DNA of 64,000 bases from Clarireedia homoeocarpa (lineage: Eukaryota > Ascomycota > Leotiomycetes > Helotiales > Rutstroemiaceae): assembly GCA_001465935.1 (NCBI GenBank), contig LNKV01000036.1:186001-250000 (forward strand), in the 5' to 3' direction. The notes beneath the pieces were generated by a model, which did not search any database, was not told the DNA's origin, and saw only the letters and a list, made by a program, of their open reading frames with translations. A program made the translations under genes and the position numbers. This document shows positions 32,421 through 44,479 of this stretch, one piece after another; the first letter of the stretch is position 1; every line of letters starts with the position of its first letter.

Positions 32421-34082
32421 ATGGCATTCAACCAGGAAAAAGGGTATGATGTGGAATCTGCCCAAAAGACCAGCAGCCAAGATATAGTCGTCGACGCCGG
32501 GGCAGTCCATGCCGAGTCCCTACGCGAAGGAGATACCTGGTATGCGAAAGCGCATAGGTTAGCTGGAAGATTCGGAGTGGAAGCAAGAGGTATCGAGCGC
32601 GTCCCCAGTGATGAGCGAACAGATGCTAGTATGAGCCAGATTGGAACCATGGTATGTTCATTCCGCTGCAGTGTTCTGCAGTATCCCTGCTAATGACCCC
32701 TCCTAGTGGCTCTCTGCAAATATGGTGGTGTCTTCATTCGCTATAGGAGCTCTGGCATATCCTGTCTTCTATCTAGGCTTCGTTGATACTATTCTTATTA
32801 TTTTTTTCATCAATCTCCTGGGTGTGCTTCCAGTATGCTTCTTCTCGACATTCGGTCCTCGGTTCGGTCTAAGGCAAATGGTCCTCTCCAGGTTTTTCTT
32901 CGGCTGGTACGGAGTGAAAATCAGTAAGCACTCATCCATTCTCTAGGCCCTCTAGGATGAGCTGTGCTAACTTTCACAGTTGCTATTTTTAACGTTCTTG
33001 CTTGCATTGGGTGGAGTTCAGTCAACGTCATTGTAGGCGCACAACTTTTTCATGCAGTCAACAGTAATATGCCAGGCTGGGCCGGTGTTATTGTGATTGC
33101 AGCTGCGACTTTCCTCATCACTTTGTTCGGGTACAAGATCGTTCACACATACGAAAGATACTCCTGGATTCCATGTTTCATCATTTTCCTCATAGTACTC
33201 GGAGAATTCGCCCACTCCGGCCACTTCACGAACATCCCTATGGGAGTTGGAAAATCCGAAGCTGGTGCTTGCCTTTCCTTTGCAGCATCTGTGTACGGTT
33301 TTGCAACAGGCTGGACTTCATACGCTGCTGACTACACCGTATACCAACCCGTTGGACGCAGCCGCATCTCGGTATTTTTCTGGACATTCGCTGGTCTTAT
33401 CTTCCCACTCCTTTTCACTGAAATGCTCGGCGCAGCAGTTGCCACCAGCATGGCAGCGAACGGCGGAGACAATGCATATATGGCAGGATACGAAAGCTCC
33501 GGAATTGGTGGTCTTCTCGCAGCAGTCATTGTCCCACCACTTGGCAAATTCGGACAGTTCTGCCTTGTCGTTCTCGCCCTCTCCATCATCGCCAACAACT
33601 GCCCTAACATCTACTCCGTATCACTCAGTCTCCAACTCCTCGCTCGCGCTACACAAAAAGTGCCGCGCTTCGTTTGGACCGGTATTGGTACAATCGTGTA
33701 CTGCGCCATTGCAATCCCGGGTTACAGCCGATTCGAAAGTGTGTTGGAGAACTTCATGCTTCTGATCGCATACTGGCTGGGAATCTACGAGGGCATTTCC
33801 ATCTCCGAACACATCTTCTTCAAGCGTGGCTTTGGCGGATATCATCCCGAGGATTACCTCAACCCAGACAAACTACCACCGGGAATCGCCGCCATCGTCG
33901 CCTTCTGCTTTGGTGTGATGGGTGCGGTACTGGGCATGGCTCAAGTATGGTTCACTGGACCCATTGGAAAGCTCTGTGGAGCGAAGTTCGGTGGTGATGT
34001 TGGGTTTGAACTTGCGTTTGCGTTTGCAGCAGTGTCGTATTGCTTCATGAGATATTTCGAGATCAGATATTTCGGTAGATAA
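32421..34082 (+). CDS. NCS1-family purine/cytosine permease (Fcy2-like)
   Basis: Predicted 516-residue, 12-helix plasma-membrane transporter. Exons: 32421-32651, 32707-32923 and 32980-34082 (introns 55 and 56 nt). The N-terminal cytosolic segment ends RFGVEARGIERVPSDERTD, typical of Fcy2-type NCS1 proteins. TM1 starts WLSANMVVSSFAIGALAYP. A conserved stretch runs FGPRFGLRQMVLSRFFFG, and the substrate region includes ACLSFAASVYGFATGWTSYA and ADYTVYQP (TM3-loop). NCPNIYSVSLSLQ lies in TM8. The C-terminus ends RYFEIRYFGR. The family imports cytosine, adenine, guanine and hypoxanthine (and 5-fluorocytosine) with protons. The exact substrate among purines and cytosine cannot be told from sequence alone. 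Confidence 0.92.
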
Positions 34083-34601
34083 GTTGGATCGTTTCTTGGG
34101 AAAGATAGGAACACAAAAATGGGTTTGGGGGGTTTAGGATGGGCGGTCGCTTGGCTTCATGAACTAGTCCAGGTTAGGATTAGTTGGTGTTATGGCATGA
34201 GGTTTTCTTCTACGAAATGTATAATTACAGGAAAGAAAAGTAAATTCTTTGATACCATATTTACAATCTCCTTGGACTGAGTATCTTCCGTTATTTTCTT
34301 GTGATTGTGCTGTTCTTGTATTTTGACCTGGAATAAGCACCCAATACCTCTAGAGCAACAGCAGCATTGCGACTGTGGGCGTGTATCACGTATGTGCCTA
34401 ACTGGGCATGTGTATATGCTCTGATTCTGCAGAGTCCGAATAAACTGGATTCATTCAGAGAACAAATCTTAAGCGGATGGGGCCTTGGATACTCCAGCTA
34501 AGTTGACCCGCCCATCATACCACTGCTAAGCATGAAGAGATCTTATAGATCGATCGTGTGAATCATGGTGCACCTCCGCCCTAGAACAGTCGCCCATGAC
34601 T
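34083..34601. other. Convergent 3' spacer, permease / amidase
   Basis: About 520 bp holding the two 3' UTRs. No gene was recognised. Confidence 0.5.
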
Positions 34602-35740
34602 CTAAAGCTTCGCATCCTCCTTCAACACATCTCTCAAAAACCCCAGCGCCTCTGCCGCAAAGGCAATCATATTCGCTTCTCTATCACCGCCCAAACCCGT
34701 TTCCACCTCCTTCGTATAGCATTCCTTCCCCGTCGCTACGGCTAATGCTACGTACCCTCTTTTGAGTAAATCCATCGGTTAGCCAAATGTGCCACTTCCG
34801 TCTCTAGCAGCTTTCAGAAATGCAACTTGAATGAAACAGGAACTCACGGCGTTCGGTTCCTCGTATCTCCACCTGTTGGTCCTGCTGTTCCGCTCTCGCA
34901 TATCGTATATGTGCTCCCTAGTTTCTCCCTAACATTGACCGCCAGACCTTCAACAACTTGTGGTGTAGGACCACGGTAGTCTTTTATGGATTCCTGGGTC
35001 CATCCAGCTATTATTACAGTGAATATCGTTAATGGTCTCTCCTGCAATGCAGTCGAACAGAGACTGGATCAAGAGGGAAGGAAAGATTGATATGATCTTA
35101 CCAAATGCTATGCGAGATTCTAGAGTGTATAGCTGATAAGAAAAAGCGTCAGGTGATTGCTTGGAATAAACGATGAAAGGCAACTGAGTGAACGCGATGG
35201 AGCAGACGTACAGTCAATCCGCCTTTGTAAATACCGCTCGCACCGGGTGTGCTGAGGATAGAAGCGGATATGATACCACCTGCTGCCTAAGATCTCATCA
35301 GCCCAATCCTATAACTTGCTTCTTCTTCGCCGTCGACATCTATTATGATCTCTCAACTATATCTTCCCCTTCCCCTTCCCCAGCATCCAACTACGCAGCT
35401 ACCCCCAACCGGCAAGGAAGCAAGTAAAAACTCATCCATAAAAGTTTTTCCAACTCATTCGAGGAAACCATAATCCAAAACAAACTAACAAACAAACAAA
35501 CAAACAAACATCGAAATCCAGATAGAGCAAAGAATTACTCACAGTCTCAGCCACACTAACAGTTTCCCCTCTCTCCTTTAACAGCTTTGCTACTTCAACC
35601 ACTACATCCCGTACTTTCCGGGGTGGGAATTCTTGGGTTGCAGACATGGTTTGGAGATATCGTTTAGAATTGATTTGGATGGATCTGGATATCTTGAGTC
35701 GGAAGAGGAGAGTGCTTGAGATGGAGTAGATGGCTTTCAT
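34602..35740 (-). CDS. CinA C-terminal-domain protein (PncC-type nicotinamide-nucleotide amidase)
   Basis: Predicted 206 residues. Exons in transcription order: 35740-35543, 35286-35212, 35132-35102, 35007-34848, 34758-34602; all phases join. The core shows the CinA-C fold: KVRDVVVEVAKLLKERG, VAETAAGGIISASIL (typical SxxTGG-region variant), PGASGIYKGGLTLYT, SGTAGPTGGDTRNRTPG and PGYVALAVATG. Bacterial PncC deamidates nicotinamide mononucleotide to recycle NAD; fungal versions are stand-alone. The N-terminal 31 residues before the second Met (35647) are basic and hydroxylated, so a mitochondrial leader is possible; the second Met is an alternative start. Intron 1 (256 nt) is long and contains a CAAA microsatellite. 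The last intron uses an AAG acceptor. A nicotinamidase gene also lies in this window, about 17 kb away. Confidence 0.85.
35480..35511 (+). repeat. CAAA microsatellite in amidase intron 1
   Basis: About seven CAAA/AACA units, inside the long first intron of the CinA-C gene. Confidence 0.8.
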
Positions 35741-37244
35741 TTATATTTGATTGACGGTGGATGGAAAGACCGTTATTCTTCCTCTACGATTTCAAAGCAT
35801 GACGTTGACATGCTCCCGGGCTCGGCGGGGTAGATTTCTTAGTGGCGGTGCCCTGCATGAGTAGTGGGGGGGAGTTTAGAGCTCGGATTTCAAGAGATAT
35901 TTTCACAGGTACCGGGGAACCAAGATACTTTCCGTGAACATGGCAAGTAGTTGAAGCTTGTAATTGAGATTCAGTTCAATTATCTTGGGGGCTAGCTAGG
36001 TAGCAAATAACAGCTTAGTTACAACAGAAATGTATCTCCGAACCATCTACCAAATCTCGTTTTGCACCTATAGCGAGCCAGGATAAACGCATGGACAGGT
36101 AGTAGGCGTCTACAACCTACCTCATATTGCTTTTGTAACCATAGAGGCTTTGGATTGGATAGAGCACCGCTCAATATAATTTTGGCCGTCATCGAACCTT
36201 CATATGTAACCCCGGGGCAGAGTTTATAAGTTCTGTTTCGACTATAAAAAGCAAGTCGAGAAAGAAGTGTGCCGAAATTCGATTCTTTCAGTAAAGATGG
36301 AAGTGGTTGGCAATGAGAGTCTTGTGTCGTTCGCCATTGCATGCCTAAACCATAAGGCCCTTCATGAGAAATTTAGGACATCAAGGTTCCAGCGAATTAC
36401 CAAATATATATTGTGCTGTACAGGACGATAGGAATGCCACGGCTAAGCATGAATCGCAGGCAATGACTTGTCTGTTGAGCCCAATTCGTTTTGAAAAGTG
36501 CGCAGTTAATACCAGCTTTAAGAGTTGTGTTCAAATTAGTAGTATCCTTACTCTATTGCTGAAAGATACGTATACTGACCTAAAAGAATAAAGAGGTGAA
36601 GCGCCGTCCTCAACAGAGTAATCGGAATCGAATTGTACCCGGCTCATCATCACCTAGGTGACAACAAGCCCAGCACGCCGCGTATTGCACTTAAGTGTAT
36701 GTCTTGCACACACAATCTTCACAATGGCTCTCCCATAGGAACAATAGTACAGAGACTATGCCCTGCTTTTCTGATGCCAATTGCAGACGTGGATCACGCC
36801 AAACCCTCACGGGCAGACCTGTTCATCTCTGCAAGCAAAGGAACGAGGTGATTTGAAGAGTACTCCGAATTTCTCATATGCAAAATGATGATCGCAAGGA
36901 TCTGATACATTTGAGTGAACAAAAATATCTGTTTGTAGCATAGAAACGCAGCGTTGATGAGGACGACGCTTGAGGAAAAAAAGAGAAAGAAAGATTTCCT
37001 GAGAACGCTGAGGTTTAATGACTCTTCGCTAGACCCTAGCTCCAAGGTTAGTCAAGCGTTCAGGCCCAAGCTCCTTACCGGAAGCCGATTAATCCGATTA
37101 CGTTGGCACAGCTGCACAGCCTCAATCGTTGAAATATGACGCGCCGTTCTCCAACTGAATTTCATTGTCCAATATCCTCAAATTGCTTTCTGGGGTCACA
37201 TAAATTTATCGCCATTTACCTCGAAAAAGTAATAGGTTGTCAAA
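35741..37244. other. Intergenic, divergent promoters
   Basis: 1.5 kb between the CinA-C gene start (-) and the zinc-ribbon gene start (+). No gene was recognised. Confidence 0.5.
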
Positions 37245-37724
37245 ATGTGCTTCATTTTTACTTGTGGAGAGCACGGTATGCGCTTCCTCTCGTTGCAATT
37301 GTGGCTTGATCTTGAGCTAATAATATCCAGAGTTCTCCTCCCAACTCCAAGGCTATGAGAATGTGCTTTGCCAATGTCATAACTGCGTATGTATTGCATG
37401 ATCGCATTTGTTGTCTGTCTCTAGAAATAGGTAATAGCTAACATAACTTAGGGAAACTACTCTGCAAAAGTCATAAAAAGACATCCTTGGTTTACCTTCT
37501 GCTTCATACCCGTTTTACCGCTCAGCTTCCACGCATACGAAGATGTAGTCTGCAACATCTGCCGTTTCGCGCAACCACTCGAGAACCGACCTGATGTTCG
37601 CGCTCAAGCCAATGGAGGTGGTCAAGTCCCGTTACAGAATCAACCGCCAGGTCCGGGTCCTATGAATCCTGGGTGGGGTGGAGCTCCGCCACCGAAACAA
37701 CAGCAACCGATGCAGTATGGTTAA
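37245..37724 (+). CDS. Small zinc-ribbon protein (zinc_ribbon_15-like)
   Basis: Predicted 119 residues from three exons: 37245-37275 (31 nt), 37331-37386 and 37452-37724, with introns of 55 and 65 nt; phases 1 and 0 join in frame. The exons are too small to show as a long ORF. The product opens MCFIFTCGEHEFSSQLQGY, has a first cysteine group CQCHNC, a hydrophobic stretch RHPWFTFCFIPVLPLSFHAY and a second pair CNICRF, together a typical four-cysteine zinc ribbon. A Pro/Gly/Gln-rich tail follows (PPGPGPMNPGWGGAPP). Similar short fungal proteins are widespread and uncharacterised, possibly membrane-associated through the hydrophobic part. The first intron has donor GTATGC and acceptor CAG. Confidence 0.87.
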
Positions 37725-38410
37725 GGTGGCGTGACAGGAGGAGGAGGAGGAGTAGTGGGAGGAGGTTTATCTTTTATCGAATTGTAGATGTCAGTTGTGC
37801 GAAATGACGAAATGCCAAATTGGGATCATGGGATAGGTTTAGAAATGCGACGATTTTTCTTTTACGATGAGGAACGGATTGGAGTTTTTAACGGCGGCGG
37901 ACCGATGGATCGAGTCAAAACGAGGGTTTCAATTCTTGGGGAATAAACAATCCAGGCTTCTCTGTAGCGGCAGATTATGAGCATAACATTAATTGCGATT
38001 TCCACATCCTGAAGTCTCAGGCGATCCACTGCGACTGTCCCATTGATTGTTGTATGTGTCCTCCGCAGTGCCAAGATATTGACTGAACGCCAAGCTGCTG
38101 GTTGGTTGGCCTTTGAATGTCTTTGCTTAAGGAGATGGATTTGCTGACGTGAGAAACTCCAAAAGGAATTTGTCAATCTGCTGGTCGAGGTTATGTATGG
38201 GGTAAATCTGGTACAAGCGTAACAAGGTCCATCCGATGGGTGTTAAGAGGCGCTGTCGTCAAACATTTTATGGTCAAAGCATGCCGTTATTGGAGTTCAG
38301 AGGACTGAACTCCAAATGACAGTCTTCCAATGCCTAGAATTTTACCTCCAATTTAGGTGCAGAGCATGCGACCGTGGCTTTTGGCCAACAATGATGGCAC
38401 CCTAAAGGCT

Positions 38411-38722
38411 TCATGCTTTGCTTTTTAGGGCTTTCATCACTTGGCTCAGCGCGTGGGGTGCAGCATATCCGCAGTAGTGTCGTCGGAACGCGCCGCTCTT
38501 GATGTGTTCTTCGGCCCTCCAGAGGTATATGAGAGGTATATGAAGTTCCAAGTCGTTGTAGCCATGCAGCAACACAAAGATGGCACAATCGGCTTGCCTA
38601 GACAGCACTTCTAGAGTAGAAAAATAGCCTGCGATGTCGGACAGACCGTTGACCACACTATCTGGAAAAATCGGTTCATTTCGCTGCAATAATGATTGGT
38701 CACTGCCGTCCTGTGCATTCAT
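38411..38722 (-). CDS. Weakly supported hypothetical ORF
   Basis: 103 codons starting MNAQDGSDQSLLQRNEP, where the start codon lies at the edge of a 20-bp tandem repeat. The composition is protein-like (helical, with WRAEEHIKSGAFRRHYCGYA), but no family is recognised and no splice partners were found. It may be a remnant, or chance. Confidence 0.25.
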   Translation of the reverse strand: MNAQDGSDQSLLQRNEPIFPDSVVNGLSDIAGYFSTLEVLSRQADCAIFVLLHGYNDLELHIPLIYLWRAEEHIKSGAFRRHYCGYAAPHALSQVMKALKSKA

Positions 38723-38790
38723 CTAGCCTCCTGTGCATTCATCTAGCCTCCTGTGCATTCATCTAGCCTCCTGTGCATTCATCTAGCCTC
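38711..38790 (+). repeat. Four perfect 20-bp tandem repeats
   Basis: CTGTGCATTCATCTAGCCTC occurs four times end to end at 38711, 38731, 38751 and 38771, without a visible mismatch. Perfect identity implies recent expansion or conversion. Confidence 0.95.
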
Positions 38791-39509
38791 CTCCTTCTTT
38801 CCTCCCCACTCATGCCCACACCCACGCCCACCCAGAAAAACCATAAGCTAAACAGCTCCCCTTATCGGTCTGCCGTCGAACACACATCTTATCAAGGCCA
38901 TCTACACCAATCACCCATCGACTTTGCCATTGCTGCAGATCGCTTACAGAAATCATGCATGAGCTTTACTCCCCCAAACGCCCAAGCTTTTTGCCCCGCC
39001 ATTTGGGAGAGGAGAGATAGCAGGGATTCTACCAATTTATCAATGCCGTTTATTTGACAAAATTACAACCTTATCTCTCCCAAATCTTCTATCGACCGAA
39101 TTCGTCCTTTCTCATATCAAATCTTTCGTTGCTCATAGGTCAGTTCATTGGAAAGCTCGTCTACCTGAGGCCAAACTCCATGGGATTTCTTTTTCTTGAT
39201 TACTTTACCCTTATCCCGCACTACTAGAGCTGGGTTCCCTGCTCTACTGATGCTCGGTATCTGGTGGTATCACGGTTTATCAAGCCCCGGTATGAAAAAT
39301 GTACCACTCACATGTGTCTATCTGCATACTTGCAAATCATGTTACAATAATATAATACCCGGCTCTGTTCCCTTCGTGTCACATCCGGTGTGGAACATTT
39401 TTCGGCTTCTCTTTTCTTCCCCTCTATCTGCAGAGTAAATCTCAATCAAACCCAGCCCATTGATTGAACGTACTTGCTGGAGAGGACGACTACTCGTCGA
39501 TCTAACAAG

Positions 39510-42138
39510 ATGGCTATCGCACCTCCCCTCAGTTCAGGCTGGGGATATGGCATTGTCCTTGGTTTGGGCGCTCTATTTGCGTTTGGCATGGTAAGCTCAC
39601 CTTCTGAACACCCAGCTGCCACCACCACAATTCTGTCTCTTGTTTTCCCTTTGCCACTCTATCCTCAGATCAGCATGGCTAATTGACTTACCTCTACAGA
39701 TCCTCGTAACATGGATCCTCAAACGCTACAACCACGAGCTACAAACCTCCGAAATGTTCAGCACAGCTGGCCGTACAGTCAAATCCGGTTTGGTTGCTTC
39801 AGCTGTCGTTTCGTCCTGGACATGGGCCGCTACACTTTTGCAAAGTTCTGGTGTGGCATATAAATATGGTGTTTCGGGTCCATTCTGGTATGCATCGGGT
39901 GCTACGGTGCAGATCTTACTATTTGCTACGATTGCGATTGAGTTGAAGAGAAGGGCACCGAATGCTCATGTGAGTTTTCTCTCTTGCAATGCCAGTGATT
40001 TTAGGAATTGGAGTTTGAAGGAAGAGCTGAGGAAGAGGAATGAGATCGAACATATGAAGCGGATTGGACGAAGTAGAAGGTATTGGGATGCACGAAATAA
40101 ATGACTAACCGAATTCCTATCACGGTAGACTTTCTTAGAGGTCATCAAAGCAAGATATGGAGTTGGAGCGCACATTGTCTTCACAGTATTCGGACTGATG
40201 ACGAACATCCTCGTAACGGCGATGTTGTTGACTGGTGGATCTGCTGTGGTATCGTCTTTGACTGGCATGCATACTGCTGCTGGTATGATTACCTATTCCT
40301 CTTAGCTGTCCGAGAATCAACCACTAACTCCAATCTCGCAGCTTGTTTCCTCCTCCCACTAGGTGTCGTCATGTATACCATGTTCGGTGGAATCAAAGCT
40401 ACCTTTCTCACAGATTGGGTAAGCTTTTAGCTCCTCTCTCCCTCATCCACTTAGACTAACAAGGCCGAGGTCCACACATTCATGCTCCTGATCATCATTC
40501 TCATCTTCGCATTCACTACCTATGCATCAAGCGACACCCTTGGTTCTCCCAAAGCAGTTTTCGATCTTCTTGTTAAAGCAGCCGCCGATCACCCCATCGA
40601 GGGTAACGCTGGTGGAAGCTATTTGACTATGCGTTCCAAAGAAGGAGCTATCTTTTTCGTTATCAACATTGTTGGCAACTTCGGAACGTGAGTTTCGTCT
40701 ATGAATCTACACTTAAAGTTGCCGCAGAAACTGACATCCATCAGTGTCTTCCTAGATAATGGCTACTACAACAAGGCCATCGCTGCCTCCCCAGTGCACG
40801 CTCTTCCTGGCTACATCATGGGCGGCATCTCCTGGTTCGCTATTCCATGGCTTTGTGCCACAACCATGGGACTCGCTGCCATTGCTCTTGAAGGCAATCC
40901 TGTCTTCCCGACCTTCCCTAACCGTATGGATCCTGCCGATGTCTCGGCCGGTCTCGTTCTTCCTTACGCAGCGGTCGCTATTCTCGGCAGTGGAGGTGCA
41001 GTTTGCACTCTTCTTATCGTGTTCATGGCTGTCACCTCTGCTTCGTCTGCTGAGCTTATTGCTGTTTCGTCTATCTTTACTTATGATATCTATCAGACGT
41101 ATTTCAACCCGAAAGCCTCCGGGAAGAGGCTGATCTACATGTCTCACGCAATGGTTATTGGATTTGGATTATTTATGGCAGCTTTCTCAGTTGGATGTTT
41201 GTTCTCTCTTGTTTCTCCTCCTCCCTTTAAGCACTTACTAAATAAAAATAAACAGTATACTACGCCGGTATCTCCATGGGTTACCTCTACCTAATGATGG
41301 GTGTCATAATCTCATCCGCCGTCATCCCCGCCACTCTCACCATCATGTGGGCTGGCCACAACCGATGGGCTGCTACGCTAACACCCCCTCTCGGACTCAT
41401 CTGCGCATTAATCGCTTGGCTTGTCACCGCAAAGAAGGAATGTAGTTCCCTCAACGTCGACTGTACCGGCTCCAACAACCCTATGTTAGCAGGCAACGTC
41501 ACCGCTCTCCTCTCCCCACTAATCTTCATTCCTATCTTCACCCTGATCTTCGGCTGGGACAAATACGACTGGATATCTATGGCAGCGATCCGTCGCGGCG
41601 ACGATCACGACCTCGCTGCTGAAGCGGACGTCGATCTAGAACTTGTTCCTGGAGAAAGCAGAGGGTCAGAAGCCGATGAGGTGATTGAACAGAGAAAGTT
41701 ATTGCGGGCTTCGACAATTGCGAAGACGATGACTGTTGTTTTGACACTGGCTTTGTTGGTCTTGTGGCCGATGCCAATGTATGGAAGTGAATATGTGTTT
41801 TCGGAGAAGTTCTTCACGGGCTGGGTTGTTGTGGGTATTATCGTACGTATTGTTTCCACTTCATGTTTCACTCATACAACAGAAGGAACGGAAAAACTAA
41901 CGATTGCTCGTAGTGGTTGATCGGATCTACACTCTGCGTGGGCGTCTACCCCGTCGTTGAGGGTCGCAAGTCACTAGCGAGGACATTCAAATCCATCTAC
42001 TTAGATATTACTGGCAAACAGCATCCATCCAAGCATCATCGGCCAGAAGCGATCTATGTAGAAAGCAAGGAAGTTGGGGCCGAGACACCACCAGTTGTTG
42101 GTACTGAGAAAGAAAAGGAGATTGTGGAGACGTCTTGA
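39510..42138 (+). CDS. DUR3: Urea/sodium-solute symporter, DUR3 type
   Basis: Predicted 687-residue plasma-membrane urea/polyamine:H+ symporter. Exons: 39510-39590, 39700-39969, 40129-40282, 40342-40418, 40470-40687, 40745-41196, 41256-41842, 41914-42138; sums and phases agree. About 15 helices of the SSF fold are visible: WTWAATLLQSSGVAYKYGVS, TFLEVIKARYG, GGIKATFLTDWVHTFMLL, NIVGNFGTVFLDNGYYNKAI, FMAVTSASSAELIAVSSIFTYD, and AGISMGYLYLMMGVIISSAV, all DUR3-typical. The cytosolic tail ends TEKEKEIVETS. Intron 4 has an unusual GAG acceptor (an AAG acceptor six bases earlier would add two residues). The upstream region has several HGATAR motifs, which fits nitrogen-repression control by an AreA-like factor (inference). 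Confidence 0.93.
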
Positions 42139-44479
42139 GTGGTTGAAAGATTTCTTTGCTGGGACAAGGACAACAAACGGGTGGGGGATATGATACCATG
42201 CATTTCTTTTTGGAAATTTAGTTTTATGTCAGATACATATGAATTGCTCAAACGACTTTAAAAGATATTTATTCCGAGCTGTTGATTCGTGAACTTGAGG
42301 TCTTAATTCCAGCATAACAGCCTGTGATGACGGACTAGACGGCAAAAAACTTGTCTGAAGTGGAAAGATACTTCGATTGGATATCTGTGACACATGCACT
42401 GCACACCAAGAGTCTTTAATCAATTCCCTTACTGCAAAACACAATCTGAACCCTAGCCATCGCTCCTATCCGAAAGGGGGAAAAAAAGAAGAAAAAGTAT
42501 ATGTAACCACAGCTATCCATCAAGCAAAAGTACCGAAAAACCAATGCCCGACGTCGATCTAGCAAACTGGTTTGGTGGTGATGTTTGATCTATGAGCTAG
42601 ATAGATAGCAGATGGCTCGAGTATCATCCCTCGTTTGCCATTGAAGAGACAGGGAGGGAGAGCGGAGGGAAGAATACAAGAGTTGTAGCTCGTGGAAATA
42701 TCTCCCTCTTGACCTTCTTTGCCTGGCTGGTTGATTAGCTGAGCTGTTTGTTTGTCTGTGATATGGTTAGCTGGGTAGAGAGAGAGACGGGATGAGACGG
42801 ACCTTCCACCTGAGCGGTCTCTGGAACTAATTAAGAAACACCCCTTCGCATCTGATCCGCATTCATGTCCATATCACCTTTTGTATATCCAGAACCAAAA
42901 CACCACCTATTTATCTAACTATCCATCTATCTATCTATACTCACCCACTTACTTACTTACTTACTCACCATATACATACATACCTAGTCATCCGCACCTA
43001 CTTACCCACACAAACCAAACACCCTAGCACACACAAGAAACCCAAAACAACACCCTCCCCTCCCCTTTCCTCATTGCGAAATGCCTCATCGCAACCGTCG
43101 CAAAACATCAACATATAAAACCCCAGAAATGCAACTGGATTTTCGCTTGTTTGCAAGTATATGAATGCTTTTGCTTGACAGCTCACCCAGAGATACCCGG
43201 TGATGTTTTGCGTCCGTTTGCGCCTGAAGGGTTCGAGTGGTTGGGGAGGGGGAAAGAGGGGATAAGGAAGGGAGGAGGAGGTGGGGGAGGAGAAGAAGAG
43301 GAAGGGGGAAAGGAGAAGGGGAGAGGAGGAAAAAGGGGTCTTGACTTGCGATCGACTTGTGTGGGACCTTTGAGGATGATGAGGGCGGTGACGAACCGAA
43401 CCTGTGGATTTTTCTTTGGGCTGTTGATTGTGGAGTGTTTTCTGGAAGAGGATGGTTAGTTAGTGTATGGATAGAAAAATCAATGTTGGTTTGTTGAGGA
43501 ATAGGTGGAAGGAGAAGATGATAGTTGTGAGGAATTGTCAGTCAGTTTGAGCTGAACAGGGTTGAGCTATTTGTTCAATTTTGTGAATGATGATGAGTTA
43601 AGTCTAGTTCCGAGTTCATACTGGCCATTATATTAGTAAAAGCAACCTCTGCAAACCGCTTTGCTTCCAACTAATCGGCTCTTCCTTTCCGAGTATTAGC
43701 ATGGCGGTGTTTGGTCAAGGGGTTGTAGAGTAGAAAGTAATCGAAACAGTATATCGTCGTAGCGCTTTGCGAATGGGTATCGTGTCGCGATGAAGCTTTC
43801 AATAGGGTGCCTTGAATGAATGGGCTTAATAATTAGTTCTTCTTGAAGGTATTAAGAGTAGTTGTCGTCGTAGTCGAGATAGGTGCAATGATGCTTTGAG
43901 CGGATTTTTGGAGGGTAGTGGTTGAGTGATGATGAAAGAAAATCTTGGAGGATGGAAAGGGAAGAATAGAAGGGGGTTTAAAGGACACAGGGAGAAAATC
44001 AGAATACGGCAGAGAGAAATTCCCGGTTACAAGTGAATAGTTCTTTGAGAGTAGACAGCAGCGCGACGTACTTTCTGTATTGTGCGTACGTACACATTAG
44101 AAAGTATACAGGAGAGTGTATCGTCCTATCTTCCTCTGCTCCCGCAAATAGTCCTCGTGTTGCAGCAAAATGAGTGAATATCATAGCACTCTTAACCGAC
44201 CAGCCATCCGATGATATCTGTTACTCCAATTTCAGACACACGACACAAGCAGTATACAAGCCAGTAAATATGGAATCGAGAATATTAAGTTGATTAACTA
44301 CCTTGCTAGCAATGCATTAAAAAATGGCATGCGCTAAAAAGATTAGTAGACCCCCAGTGTAAACTCACACCAAAGACCTCCTGAAGTGTTCCATATGCAT
44401 CATCACATCGTTTATGGTATCTCTCGTTTCCTCATCTCATGTCGTTTCATCATTTCCTATTTTCTTCAAAGCCTCCACT
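42139..44479. other. Long gene-free interval
   Basis: 2.3 kb without a supportable gene. It contains short TATC and TACT microsatellite-like stretches (42920-42990), a ~100-nt almost pure purine tract at 43244-43340, and otherwise unique sequence. It lies between the 3' ends of DUR3 and STI1. Confidence 0.5.
43244..43340 (+). repeat. Polypurine tract with many G runs
   Basis: Nearly 100 nt contain only a few pyrimidines and many runs of three to five G. The tract could form triplex or G-quadruplex structures. A short open frame reads through it but only as Gly/Glu/Lys low complexity. Confidence 0.8.

Larger units (their letters stand above)
37725..39509. promoter_or_regulatory. Intergenic, DUR3 upstream region
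   Basis: It contains a weak minus-strand ORF (38411-38722), a 4x20-bp repeat and several GATA-type sites (HGATAR: 38862, 38889, 39015, 39071). The CT-rich stretch before 39509 fits a leader. Confidence 0.5.

Noticed and set aside
43151..43459. 102-codon ORF rich in Gly/Glu
   Set aside because: It mostly translates the polypurine tract; no homology and no intron context to support a gene.
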